64,000 nucleotides of DNA from Littorina saxatilis. Lineage: Eukaryota > Mollusca > Gastropoda > Littorinimorpha > Littorinidae. Where the stretch lies: the NCBI RefSeq assembly GCF_037325665.1, contig NC_090251.1, positions 23,757,190 through 23,821,189 on the forward strand. Reading direction: 5' to 3'. The notes beneath the pieces were generated by a model. It was given only the letters and a program-made list of their open reading frames with translations. It searched no databases and was not told the origin of the DNA. The position numbers and the translations under genes were made by a program. Shown in pieces: positions 23,501-32,983 of the stretch. The first letter of the stretch is position 1. The number at the start of each line of letters is the position of its first letter.

Positions 23501-25148
23501 GACATGATGGCTATCACGTCTTACCTGCTGGACAGAAACCCTTTTGCTGATGATCAGGCACTCAGGAACATTGCAACTGGAGTTGTTGGGGAAGCGGCTG
23601 TAAACGTTACCAAGGCCAGAGATGTCGGGTGTGGCATAATGCAGGCCATGGAAGGGAAAACAGTGTCGGATCTCGTCTTGAAAAAGAAGGATCAAGTCAT
23701 AACACTGGGAACAAAAAAGTCACTGAAGGTTGATGGACATCCGATCACAGTCGACCCTCAGCTTCTCTTCCAGAGATTCATAACAGTGGCAAACACAACA
23801 TACGAGGACAAGAAAGAACTCTTTCAGTTTGAACTGTGCAGCTTCCCCTCAGCCCTGTTTGAATCCCATGAATTTTTGAGACAGCCGAACAAAGCTACCC
23901 TGGCGGATGAACTGTGGAAGCTGGTTATTGCCCATGCAGGTTCTCCCAGCTCAAACTTTCCTGCCGACGTACAGTTCGTCATTGACGGAGGCTCTTTGCT
24001 TCAAAGGCTGCAAGGATCGTGGACGCGGGGAAACACCTTCCAGAGCATCATAGATGGTTATACACAGTTCGTCAACTCCCGGTACCCACATGCCGTCATT
24101 GTCTTTGATGGCTATATGTCTGGGCCATCAACGAAGGACATGACTCACCTGCGGAGGACAAAGGGGCGTAGAGGGGCTGCTGTCCATTTCTCACTGGACA
24201 TGGTTCTCAGATCCACAAAAGAGCAGTCTCTTGCAAACGCAGAGAACAAACAACGTTTCATCTGTGCACTTGGTACAGCTTTGGAAAAAAACTGCAGTTA
24301 TCCATGCCAAAGCAGACGCTGACGTGCAGATAGTCCTCTCAGCAACACACTGCGCCAGAGAAAAAGTCACTGCAGTAATTGCCGAAGACACGGATCTGTT
24401 GGTATTGTTAGGCCATCATGCATGTGCAGACGCACATGACATCCTGCTCTTTTCTGACAAACAGGCCGGTAAATCTTCAAAGTTCTGGAACATCAAACAG
24501 CTGATTGCAGCTCTTGGCAACGTGCGCCACTTGCTCCTGTTTCTCCACGCCTTTACCGGCAGCGACACAACCTCTAGGCCCTATGGCGTCGGAAAAGCAG
24601 CCTCGATGAAGAAACTCAGAAACAACCTACAGTTGCAAACACTTGCTGAAGTGTTCCTCCAAGACAATGCGACCTTAGAGGATATCCTATCAGCAGGCGA
24701 AAAGGCGTTAGTGCTGCTCTACAACGGTAGTTTCAGAGAGGGTCTCGATGAACTTCGCTACCGACTCTTCTGTTCAAAGGTAGCTGTTGGAACAACGTTT
24801 GTGCAAGTTCACACTCTGCCACCCACCTCAGCAGCTGCCCGATTCCAGAGCATGCGAGTGTACTTGCAAGTACAAGAATGGATGGGACTCAAAGTGGCCA
24901 TGGATCCCACGGACTACGGCTGGAAACTTGAGCATGGCATCCTTGTTCCAGTGACAACAGATCTGCCGGCAGCACCAGCCGATGTGTTAAAGGTGATTCG
25001 CTGCACATGCAAAAGTGGTTGTGACACAAAGCGGTGTAGCTGCAGGAAACACGGACTAGAGTGCACATCTGGATGTGGGGAATGTCGCGGTGTTGGCTGC
25101 TGCAACTCGCCTCTACCGTCTTTTGAAATCGAGAGTGAAACATCGTAA
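20578..25148 (+). pseudogene. Nearly intact FEN1/PIN-like nuclease with CXC domain
   Basis: About 1,520 codons in one block, uncharacterised family. N-terminus: MALCVLCGDPLNLGEKTVV from ATG 20578, then zinc-binding-like CCLFCGKEANL and QVCSQRCDEW. Middle: AVQMHHCFDSKFLIDTLYSL, TSELWLLYMAMVDILKRFLK, RTGDWFLHLSVVKEMLPYLA. Nuclease-like part: VQFVIDGGSLLQRL (about 23970), VIVFDGYMSGPSTKDMTHLR (about 24100), AKADADVQIVL (24306-24335), VIAEDTDLLVLL (about 24383-24415), LHAFTGSDTTS (about 24545-24575). These parallel the Asp/Glu series of FEN1/XPG PIN domains. Tail: CTCKSGCDTKRCSCRKHGLE then CTSGCGECRGVGCCN, a CXC (tesmin/TSO1-like) domain. Defects: a one-base shift near 20640-20650, one TAG at 21677-21679 within PL-stop-IGLAVQMHH, and a shift at a seven-A run near 24283-24289. 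Few lesions in 4.6 kb imply a recent loss, assembly error, or recoding. Function unknown; a nucleic-acid nuclease with DNA-binding CXC is inference. Confidence 0.7.
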
Positions 25149-26114
25149 CCATCATGTTTTCCTCAAAAGGTAGGCCTATTGTGTTATGCACTCTTTTCTT
25201 CACCTGTAGATGACTTTGAATGAAAGCCGTCCTAGGAAGTATTCTGCTGAAGAAGACAAAGGGATAGGAATAGGTATAGTCATATTAAAGAATGCGTATT
25301 TCTTTTATCGTCCATTATCCCAGGGCTGGGAAATTCGGGTAGCTTCCTCCAAATGAAAGCTTGCAGCAACAAGAGTGGTGCTAACCAGGTGTGCGCGTGT
25401 TAAGGTGTAATCAGCTAACTGCACTAATAGCAGAAGGACCAAGGTCTTTTACGTTTTACTGTGGTGACACGGGGGTGGGACATGGATACCGTTTCTTAGT
25501 CTGCACATACAGTTGACCCTTGTCCGTCCACCGGCTTAATAAAGTGTTCCTTATAGATGATGGTAGGCTAATGAAGCGCCGTAGAGTGGAATTTTGCGGC
25601 GTTATTGGCAGAAACAAGGGTTTTTATATGTGACGTAATCAAACCGTCATAAAAAAGTTATGCAGAGGCTGCCAACGGTATAACTCGCTGGGAATGTTGA
25701 GACAGGCTATCTAAATGCGTTGCAACAAAAAAACTTTCTGTAACCATTTGTTTTGGGTCTAAGCATAATTCTGGACAGGCTCCCCTTATGAATCCACAAA
25801 ATATAACAGAAGTTCGATGACAGTACCGCTGCACGCCATTTTTGATCTTCGAATTCGAATTGCACTCAAAACTTTTGCACGAAGCCCTTCCATTGGATGA
25901 AGTTTGGCAGACTTTTGCAATTTGCCTTCTGATTGGATCTCTTTTTGTCAGTGTGTAATTGGTTCTTTTAAAGGGAAGCAATCGCTCTCAAAATCATATT
26001 TCTGAATGTGTTGTTGCTTCCCTTCAATCCGGGTTGGCTCCTTACCGAATAGACTAGAGGATCATAGACTAAGAGTGATACAGCTGTGAAAAATGTACGT
26101 TGAAAATAAAATGC
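25149..26114. other. Downstream flank of the PIN-CXC gene
   Basis: No gene recognised. At 25430-25520 there is a fragment of SINE family G (CTGTGGTGACACGGGGGTGGGA, read in pieces, and GTCTGCACATACAGTTGACCC), also present at 46590-46865. A small inverted pair GGGAAGCAATC/GTTGCTTCCC lies near 25973-26022. Confidence 0.5.
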
Positions 26115-26217
26115 TTTGCAATAATGCCCATCACGATCACGAAAACAAATGACGATCACGATCACGAGACTTGGTTTTTTTGTCATCAGGGATCACGGGC
26201 AAAGTCCCATCACGATC

Positions 26218-29200
26218 TTACTTACTTACTTAGGCCATTATGAACCCCCGGGGGAGCATAGGCCATCGACGACAATTCTCCATCCGACACGGTCCTGGGC
26301 TGCCCTTTCGATCTGGCTCCAGGTCTTCCCCTGCCTGTTGATCTCTGCTTCAGTGTCTCGTCTCCAGCTGTTGCGCGGCCGGCCTCTCTTCCTTTTCCCT
26401 TGTGGATTCCACTTCAGGGCTTGCCTCGTGATACTGGATGCTGGCTTTCTCAGGGTGTGCCCTATCCAGCCCCATTTCCTCCGGAGAATTTGCTGCGCCG
26501 CTGGTTTCTGGTCAGCTCTCTGCCAAAGGTCTTCATTTCGGATTCTGTCCGTCCATCTGATGTTTAGAATGTGCCTCAAGCAGGTGTTGACAAAGATTTG
26601 GATCTTTCCCAGCATGGTCTCTGTTGTCCTCCATGTCTCACACCCATAGAGAAGAACCGACTTGACGTTTGAATTGAAGATCCGAAGCTTCGTCCTTTGG
26701 CTAATCTCCTTGGAACTCCAGATCTTCTTTAGCATGACAAAGGCTCCCCGTGCTTTCCCAATCCTTGCTTTGACGTCCCTGTCCGAGCCTCCTTGTCCGT
26801 CAATGATGCTCCCCAGGTAAACAAAGGACTCCACTTCCTTGATGGGCTCCCCATTGATCATCACCGGATTGTCGGCTGTGGTGTTGGTCTTAATCAATTC
26901 GGTTTTCCTCTTGTTGATCTTGAGTCCTACACCGGCTGATATTGTCTCCAGGTGAGTAGTCTTGTCTTGCATTTGGGCATGGTTGTGGGAAAGGAGGGCA
27001 AGATCATCCGCAAAGTCGAGGTCTTCCAGTTGATCGAAGAGTGTCCATTGTATCCCATTTCTCCTGCCTGCTGTTGTGGTCTTCATGATCCAGTCGATAG
27101 CCAGAAGAAATAGGAATGGTGACAGTATACATCCTTGTCGTACCCCCGTTTTCACCTCAAAACTGTCGGATAGCTGGCCAGCATGTGCGACTCTACACTT
27201 CATATCCTGGTAGGTGCCCCGGATGAGGGAGATGAATTTCTCTGGAATGCCGTAGTGCCGCATGAGTTTCCACAGTGACTCTCTGTCCACGCTGTCGAAG
27301 GCTTTCTCATAATCAATGAAGTTGATGTATAGAGGAGACTTCCACTCCAGCGACTGCTCCACTATGATGCGTAAACTGGCAATCTGGTCAGGACAGGATC
27401 TGTTCTTCCTGAAACCCGCCTGTTCATCCCTGAGCTTGGTGTCAACTGCCTCCTTCATTCTATCCAAAAGGATTCGGTTGAGAACCTTCCCTGGCACGGA
27501 CAGCAGCATGATCCCTCGGTAGTTTCCACAGTCTCGAAGATCCCCTTTCTTTGGAATCTTGATGATGATGCCTTCTCTCCATTGAGGTGGCACCTCTTCC
27601 TCCTCCCAAATCTTGCCAAACAGACTGTGGAACAAACTAATAGATGTCTCCATGTCTGCTTTGATGGCTTCTGCCGGTATCTCATCTGGCCCCGACGCTT
27701 TTCCATTTTTTAGTGACATTATGGCTTTCTTGATTTCCTCCTTTGTGGGCTTGTCTGTGTTGATGGGCAGTTCTGTCTCTGCTGGTCTGATGTCCGGTGG
27801 TGCTGCAGGGGTGGGTCTGTTCAATAGCTCCTTGAAGTGTTCCGCCCATCGCTTCATCTGATCGTCTGCCGTTGTTATTGGATCCCCATTCTTGTCCCTC
27901 ACTGGTTTGTCGGTCTGCTGAAATTTTCCTGCTAACTTCTTGGTCGTCATGTAGAGATCTTTCAGATTTCCCTGTCCTGCAGCTTCTTCTGCCTCCTTCG
28001 CCAGGTTGTCTATGTAGTCTTTCTTGTCCTTCTTTATTCCTTTCTTTACTTCTTTCTCCGCCGCTGTGTACTCTTTCTGTGCCTTTGCTTTGCCTGCTCT
28101 CGTTCTGCTCTCGTTCCTCCCTTTCTTCTTCTTCTTCCTATCTTCAATTTTCTGAATGGTGTCTGCAGAAATCCATTCCTTGTGCTGCGATTTTTTCTTG
28201 CCCACCACTTCCTCGCAGGTATCCTTCCACATCTTGCTGTAGTGTTCCCACTGGCTCTTTATGTCTGCCTCATCTTCTTCGATCATCCCTTGAAGTGGCT
28301 GGAATCTGTTGGTGAGGCTTATCTGGAATCTTGTGCGTACTTCTTCATCTCTTAGCATTCCCACGTTGAACTTAACCCTATCGTTGTTTGAGCTGTGGTG
28401 TTTCTTTAATCGCAGTCTGACTGTTGTGGTAACTAGCTGGTGGTCTGTGTACACATCTGCTCCCCTCATCACCCGTACATCCATCCAGGATCGTCTGAAC
28501 TTTTTGTTGATGCAGATGTGGTCAATCTGGTTCTCTGTGACGTGGTCAGGTGAAATCCAGGTGGCCTTGTGTATTCGCTTGTGGGGGAAGACGCTTCCTC
28601 CTATCACCAGTTGGTTCAAGGCACACATCTCTGCAAAACGTTCTCCGTTGTCGTTCATCTGTCCCAGTCCATGCTTCCCCATGATGTCCTCGTATCCTGC
28701 GTTGTCCCCTCCAACTTTGGCATTGAAATCTCCCATCACCAGCGTTATATCTCTGTCCTTTATCCCGTCCAGGACTGCTTGTAACTGCCGGTAGTAGTTG
28801 TCCTTCTTTTTCACGTCTGGCTCATCGTTTGTTGGGGCATAGCACTGGATGATGTTCAGGTTGATGTTCTTCTTCTTGGTGGCAAATTTGTGTGATGATG
28901 CGGGGGCTGATAGCTTCATAGCCGATGAGTTCTCTCTGTGCCTCCGGCGCCAGCATCAGCGCTACGCCTAACGTGTGTGGGGCTCCTTCTTCTTGGTGTC
29001 CCGAATACAAAACTTCTTCTCCTGATGAGAGTCTCACCCTTCCAGATGTTGTCCACCTTGCTTCGCTTATTCCCAGTACTTGGATCTTGTACTTCTTCAT
29101 CTCTCTTGCTACCTGCAGTGTCTTCCCAGCTTGGTACATGGTCTGCACGTTCCAGGTGGCTATTCTCGTTGTTCGCCTGGTGGTCAGAAGGGGGGTCGGT

Positions 29201-29518
29201 CTCGCAGCTTTCTTTCGGCTTTCACTGTTGGACGTCATAGATCTCCTTGATGGAGACCCTTCCTCCTCCAGGCATGTCTCTTGGATATTTGTCGTTGATG
29301 CTTCTGTAACGTAGTCTTTTTCTAGGCAGGGGTGTTGACCCTACGCAAACCATTTTAAACTCATGGGGGAGCTGGTCTAGCTTAGTCTGACCTCTATCCT
29401 TTGACCTGTCCAGCATGGGTGGCCCTACCAGGAACATTTGCTCTGGCTGGCATAGCTCTCCGGGTTATCGAGATACTCAAGCCCCCACCCCACGACAAGG
29501 AGTAGACCGTGTGGGGGC
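26218..29518 (-). mobile_element. RTE-like LINE (non-LTR retrotransposon), near full length
   Basis: 3.3-kb minus-strand element with one long apurinic endonuclease plus reverse-transcriptase frame, a very short 3' UTR (about 20 bp) and a (TAAG)n tail, all typical of the RTE/BovB clade. The 5' region (29239-29518) holds a short leader without clear coding. It lies inside repeat F with a probable CATCACGATC duplication. Confidence 0.85.
26238..29238 (-). CDS. Endonuclease/reverse transcriptase of the RTE-like LINE
   Basis: Polyprotein of about 1,000 residues. The endonuclease starts at ATG 29238 (RIATWNVQTMYQAGKTLQVA, VLGISEARWTTSGRV) and continues (NIIQCYAPTND, VMGDFNAKVGGDN, YTDHQLVTTTVRL). 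The reverse transcriptase holds CGNYRGIMLLSVPGKVLNRI, DEQAGFRKNRSCPDQI, FIDYEKAFDSVDR, GVRQGCILSPFLF and the catalytic DFADDLALLSH. The C-terminus has KRKRGRPRNSWRRDTEAEI and ends at 26238. A one-base frameshift near 28890 (between AISPRIIT and KFATKKKNI) separates the start of the endonuclease from the remaining 880 or so codons, which are uninterrupted. It resembles the sequences often annotated 'craniofacial development protein 2-like', which are RTE-derived. Long antisense frames are shadows. Confidence 0.85.
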
Positions 29519-29625
29519 ATCACGATCACAGAAATGGAAATTTCGGCAATCACGGTCACAGAAAGGTCAAAAAACGCCAATCACGATCACGGTTTTAAAC
29601 CCTTTGGGGCCCTCGTATATCTCTA

Positions 29626-30682
29626 GTGCGTCGATTCAGCTGTTCAAACTTGGTGAGTCGCCTGGAGGTAGGGTACACGCGGTCATCGGACAAAATCAGG
29701 TTCCTCCCTGAACCAGAGAGAAGATAAAGCCTTTCAGCTGTTTTCAAGACGTGTTAATGGAGTTTTAGGCATACGTCTTGGCTTCACAGTTTTACGTCAC
29801 AATTTGCGCGAGGTCAATGGGTCATCTTTCTCACTCGCGCATGGCGGTAGCTTTATTGAAGATGGCCTTTCCCATCGGGATTAATTATGATCTTTGACGC
29901 GACGCCGCGGCAGTAGATTAGCAACATAATACAGCGATTGATCCCGAAAATCGAGTTCGCCAATATTTTGCTCATATTTTGACTGTGATAATTTCGGATT
30001 GTGTTTAAACCGGTGTGAAAAACTAAGAGAAATCAATCGTAAGAAATCAAGACATTATGATACAGAATATTGAATATGATGACATACTAAGTTTCATATG
30101 TTTTTAGCGAAGTTTAGGTAATCGAATAGGGTATCTGATCGGTCAATGACAATCACATGACCTATTTTGAAAGTGGTATTAATCCCTGGTTTACGTTTGT
30201 TGTAAAGATGTATTTACACTATTGTTAGACGTCTTTCCGATTTGACTGAAAAAAGCGTATTGACATGAAGTTTTTGTAGGCTAAAATTAGACCATTTTCT
30301 CCGTTCGCACCAACATACTGCCTGGAGCATCCGAGCGATTTTAACCAAAACTCAAATTGCAAGAAGCGATATTTATGAAGTCAATCTTTCAAACTCATAG
30401 GCAGACAAACTTCCTCTCCCGCCCTCGTTTACCCATCCAGTCTAGTGTTGAATGAGTGGAATAACTGGTACTCTGACACAAGATAGGATAAGATAAGACT
30501 ATTTTAGTGTCCATATTCATTGTACACAAATAAGGACATTTGTCTTTTGGCACCACATCACATTACGCATAGCACAAAGACAACAATTAAAAGCATACTC
30601 GTACAATCACAAAATTCCCTGTTGCTAAGGAAATGGCGAGACAGAAAGTCAGAGCGATGCAAGTATGGCTAATTTTTCTTAC
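29626..30682. other. Intergenic, no gene recognised
   Basis: AT-rich DNA with short frames. At 30481-30600 a GATAGGATAAGATAAGAC run followed by TTTTAGTGTCC looks like a LINE 3' tail of the (TTATC)n type on the minus strand. Nothing else can be supported. Confidence 0.4.
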
Positions 30683-30731
30683 CTGCGATCAAAATCAGGA
30701 GAAGAATGGGAAACAGGCAGCGTGCATACAT
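30683..30731 (-). CDS. Candidate first coding exon with signal peptide
   Basis: On the minus strand an ATG at 30731 opens MYARCLFPILLLILIA, a hydrophobic signal-peptide-like sequence, ending at a strong donor (ATCGCAG|GTAAGA) in phase 1, the usual arrangement for signal-peptide exons of secreted proteins. An upstream acceptor-like TGTGCAG lies about 40 bp before the ATG. The flanking DNA recurs in diverged form at 30840-30890 and 38440-38610, so it may be part of a repeated unit. No downstream exon was found. Confidence 0.3.
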
Positions 30732-30975
30732 TATCCCACTTGAACTTTTTGTCTCGGGTTTAAACCTGCACACCAATAGAAAAACAAACTTACGTACATT
30801 TTTTTCAAAACACAGTACATGTGACAGTAAATATATCGACACTGTATGCTGTTTGAATGCATACATCATTCCACTTCAACTTAAAAGCTGGAAACAATAA
30901 TGCCAGACAAAGCAATGTTTACTTCAAAGAACACCTAGGGTTACATGAATTTGAGAACAAAAAAAGTAAAACAAA

Positions 30976-31664
30976 TCAACGAAATGCTTTGGCCAGCTGT
31001 GGGAGTTTGTCGTTCTCTAGGGCCTGAAGGACTGAAAGGGCGTCCGAGAGGAAGACAACTTGGTAGCAAGGGTCTGCGGAGTCCTGAACGAAGGAGGCGG
31101 CCTGCATGAGAGCTTCTGCTTCTGCTTTATAGTTTGTGCAGTGTTTGCCAGTGGCAACGCTGGATGTAGCTGTATGTCCCCCAGGGAACTGGATGAGAAT
31201 GCCTGCACCTCCATTGAGCACGGCGTTAGTTGCTGATCCATCGTCTGGCCTCTCACTTTGAAGGACTTTTGGGGTGTCAGGTGCGTCTCCTGAATACAGC
31301 AGATGTTGATGTTCTTCTCATGCAGGATATGCTCCAACTCTGTCTTCTTGTTCAGGATACTTTCTGCGTTCCAGTGCATGACCTGAAAAGGTCGCTGCTG
31401 ACTGGGTTTCTTCCTGGTTGTGGTGGTGCCAGTCACTTTCCTCCCGAGTCCCCTGGCGTGACAAGACGGACGGGAGGAACCTCCAGTAGTTGGGGCTGGG
31501 TCCCTTTGAGGCATGGGACCCGACGCTGCTCCACCCTGGGGGGTCCTCAATGGGCGAGCGCCATTTCCATCTGTGCTGGTTGATTGTGTCATCATTTGCG
31601 TAAGTGCGTGTACCCGTGGTTTGTTAGAATGCGCCGTGCGGCCCGGGTCCTCCGTCTTCAGCAT
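30976..31664 (-). mobile_element. Rearranged Jockey/I-type LINE fragment (endonuclease joined to RNase H)
   Basis: Minus strand. The upstream part encodes a basic Pro/Ser-rich end and an endonuclease start (FQVMHWNAESILNKKTELEH, NINICCIQETHLTPQKSFKV). Directly after it, in another frame, comes an RNase H domain (PDDGSATNAVLNGGAGILIQ, NYKAEAEALMQAASF, VVFLSDALSVLQALENDKLP) with the DGS, AE and SDA catalytic positions. The reverse transcriptase that normally lies between is missing, so an internal deletion of several kb joined them near 31240-31258. Ends are ragged; it stops near 30976. Confidence 0.7.
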
Positions 31665-31892
31665 TCGGGGTTTTCTGTCGGGGTTACCTCACCCTTAGCT
31701 CATGGCCCGTACGTCCTACCCTGAGAGCACAGGGGGGAGGATTTTCCGGGATCCCACCCGGAGCCAGTTTGGTCCGCGGCCGCAAGCGGCTGATCTCCAT
31801 ATCTGAAGACCGTTCCCCTATCCGCCACCCGGGGACGCGCTGGGTTGGGGGTGGTCGCCCCACTGAAAATCCCACACTGGGTTAAGAAAGCA

Positions 31893-32941
31893 TCATTGGT
31901 GCCCAGGAGATCAGAGGTCTGTGGCGTATTTATCCGGCTTCTCGACAGGTTCGTAACCAACTGTTGCTAGAAGGGTTTGCTCTGAGAGGTCTCTCAGTTC
32001 AGGTAAAGAGTACGAACCCCTACATTCTTAGGGGCACCGACGGAGTGGAAGTCCCCGCGACCAAGCTATGGATTGACGATCTACCTCTCTCTGTGTCCAG
32101 CACAGATGTAGAGACCGCTCTTCTGAGAGTTGGTTGTGTTATGCGATCAAAGATTATTCATGATAAAATAAGAGACAAAGATGAAAAACTGACGCGCTTT
32201 CTGACAGGGAGGCGTTTTGTGTTCATAAATGTGCCAGCAAAGCCTCTAGACAAACAACTGAAAGTTGGAAGTTTCCAAGCAAGGCTCTTCCACAAAGAGC
32301 AACCCAAAACAGAAAAGGGGATTCCCCAGTGCTCCCGCTGCCTCCAGCCAGGCCACCGAGTTTGGACATGTGTCAACCCTATCACGTGTAGGGCGTGCAA
32401 GGGCAGCGGCCACAAGCAGGGCGACCCAGCATGTGAACGCCCACATCCCACGTCAGTGTGGGATCCCATCAGCGCGCCCACCGAACCAACCAATGAGGGT
32501 GGACAGAGCGGCCCCGTGCAGGACTCCCATGCCGATGCCGATGACGCAAGTGGTGATGGAGAGACGGAAGAGGACGAATGGGAAGACACCCAGACAACCC
32601 AGACAACTGACGTCAGCAAGGAATTCCAAGCTTCCACAGACGACACCCCCTCACAAGGGCTGCGCAACTCAAGTCAGACAAATAGTCAACCTCAAAGCAA
32701 AAACACAAACATACACTCCTCTGCAAAACACAAACCAAAACAGAAGCAGGGAAAATCAGCGCTCGTAGAGAGAGGTAGACAATTAACAAAGGAAAGGAAC
32801 GGCAAGAAACAAACACAACTCGATTTTGACTCTCGCACTCGGTCAAATACCCCCAAGCGGACACGCCAAGAGACAGAGGGGGTATCCCCAACAACAGAAG
32901 GCGTGGAGAAACACGCACGGCTTGATGCGAGTGCCAACTAG
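31893..32941 (+). CDS. LINE ORF1 protein with CCHC zinc knuckles
   Basis: Open from about 31893 (IIGAQEIRGLWRIYPASRQV, VRNQLLLEGFALRGLSVQV) to the TAG at 32939-32941. It contains WIDDLPLSVSSTDVETALLR, an RRM-like fold in this family, then two zinc knuckles (CSRCLQPGHRVWTC and CRACKGSGHKQGDPAC), then an acidic and Gln/Lys-rich tail. This is the nucleic-acid-binding ORF1 of Tx1-like LINEs. The natural start is likely ATG 31701 (MARTSYPESTGG), but a frameshift near 31803 and a stop at about 31882 now separate it from the rest. Confidence 0.75.
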
Positions 32942-32983
32942 CGCACGTGCTGTGTAACAAGAATTTGATACTGGACACTAACA

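Larger units (their letters stand above)
26115..29625. repeat. Repeat family F, split by an RTE-like LINE
   Basis: Two halves, 26115-26217 and 29519-29625, both rich in ATCACGATCACG. The right half ends CCCTTTGGGGCCCTCGTATA, the inverse of the terminus seen at 11946. Between them sits a 3.3-kb LINE. The motif CATCACGATC occurs at both junctions and is the probable target duplication, with the caveat that the repeat itself contains many such motifs. Confidence 0.6.

Noticed and set aside
26600-29314. Plus-strand open frames of 70-160 codons
   Set aside because: Antisense shadows of the RTE-like LINE polyprotein.
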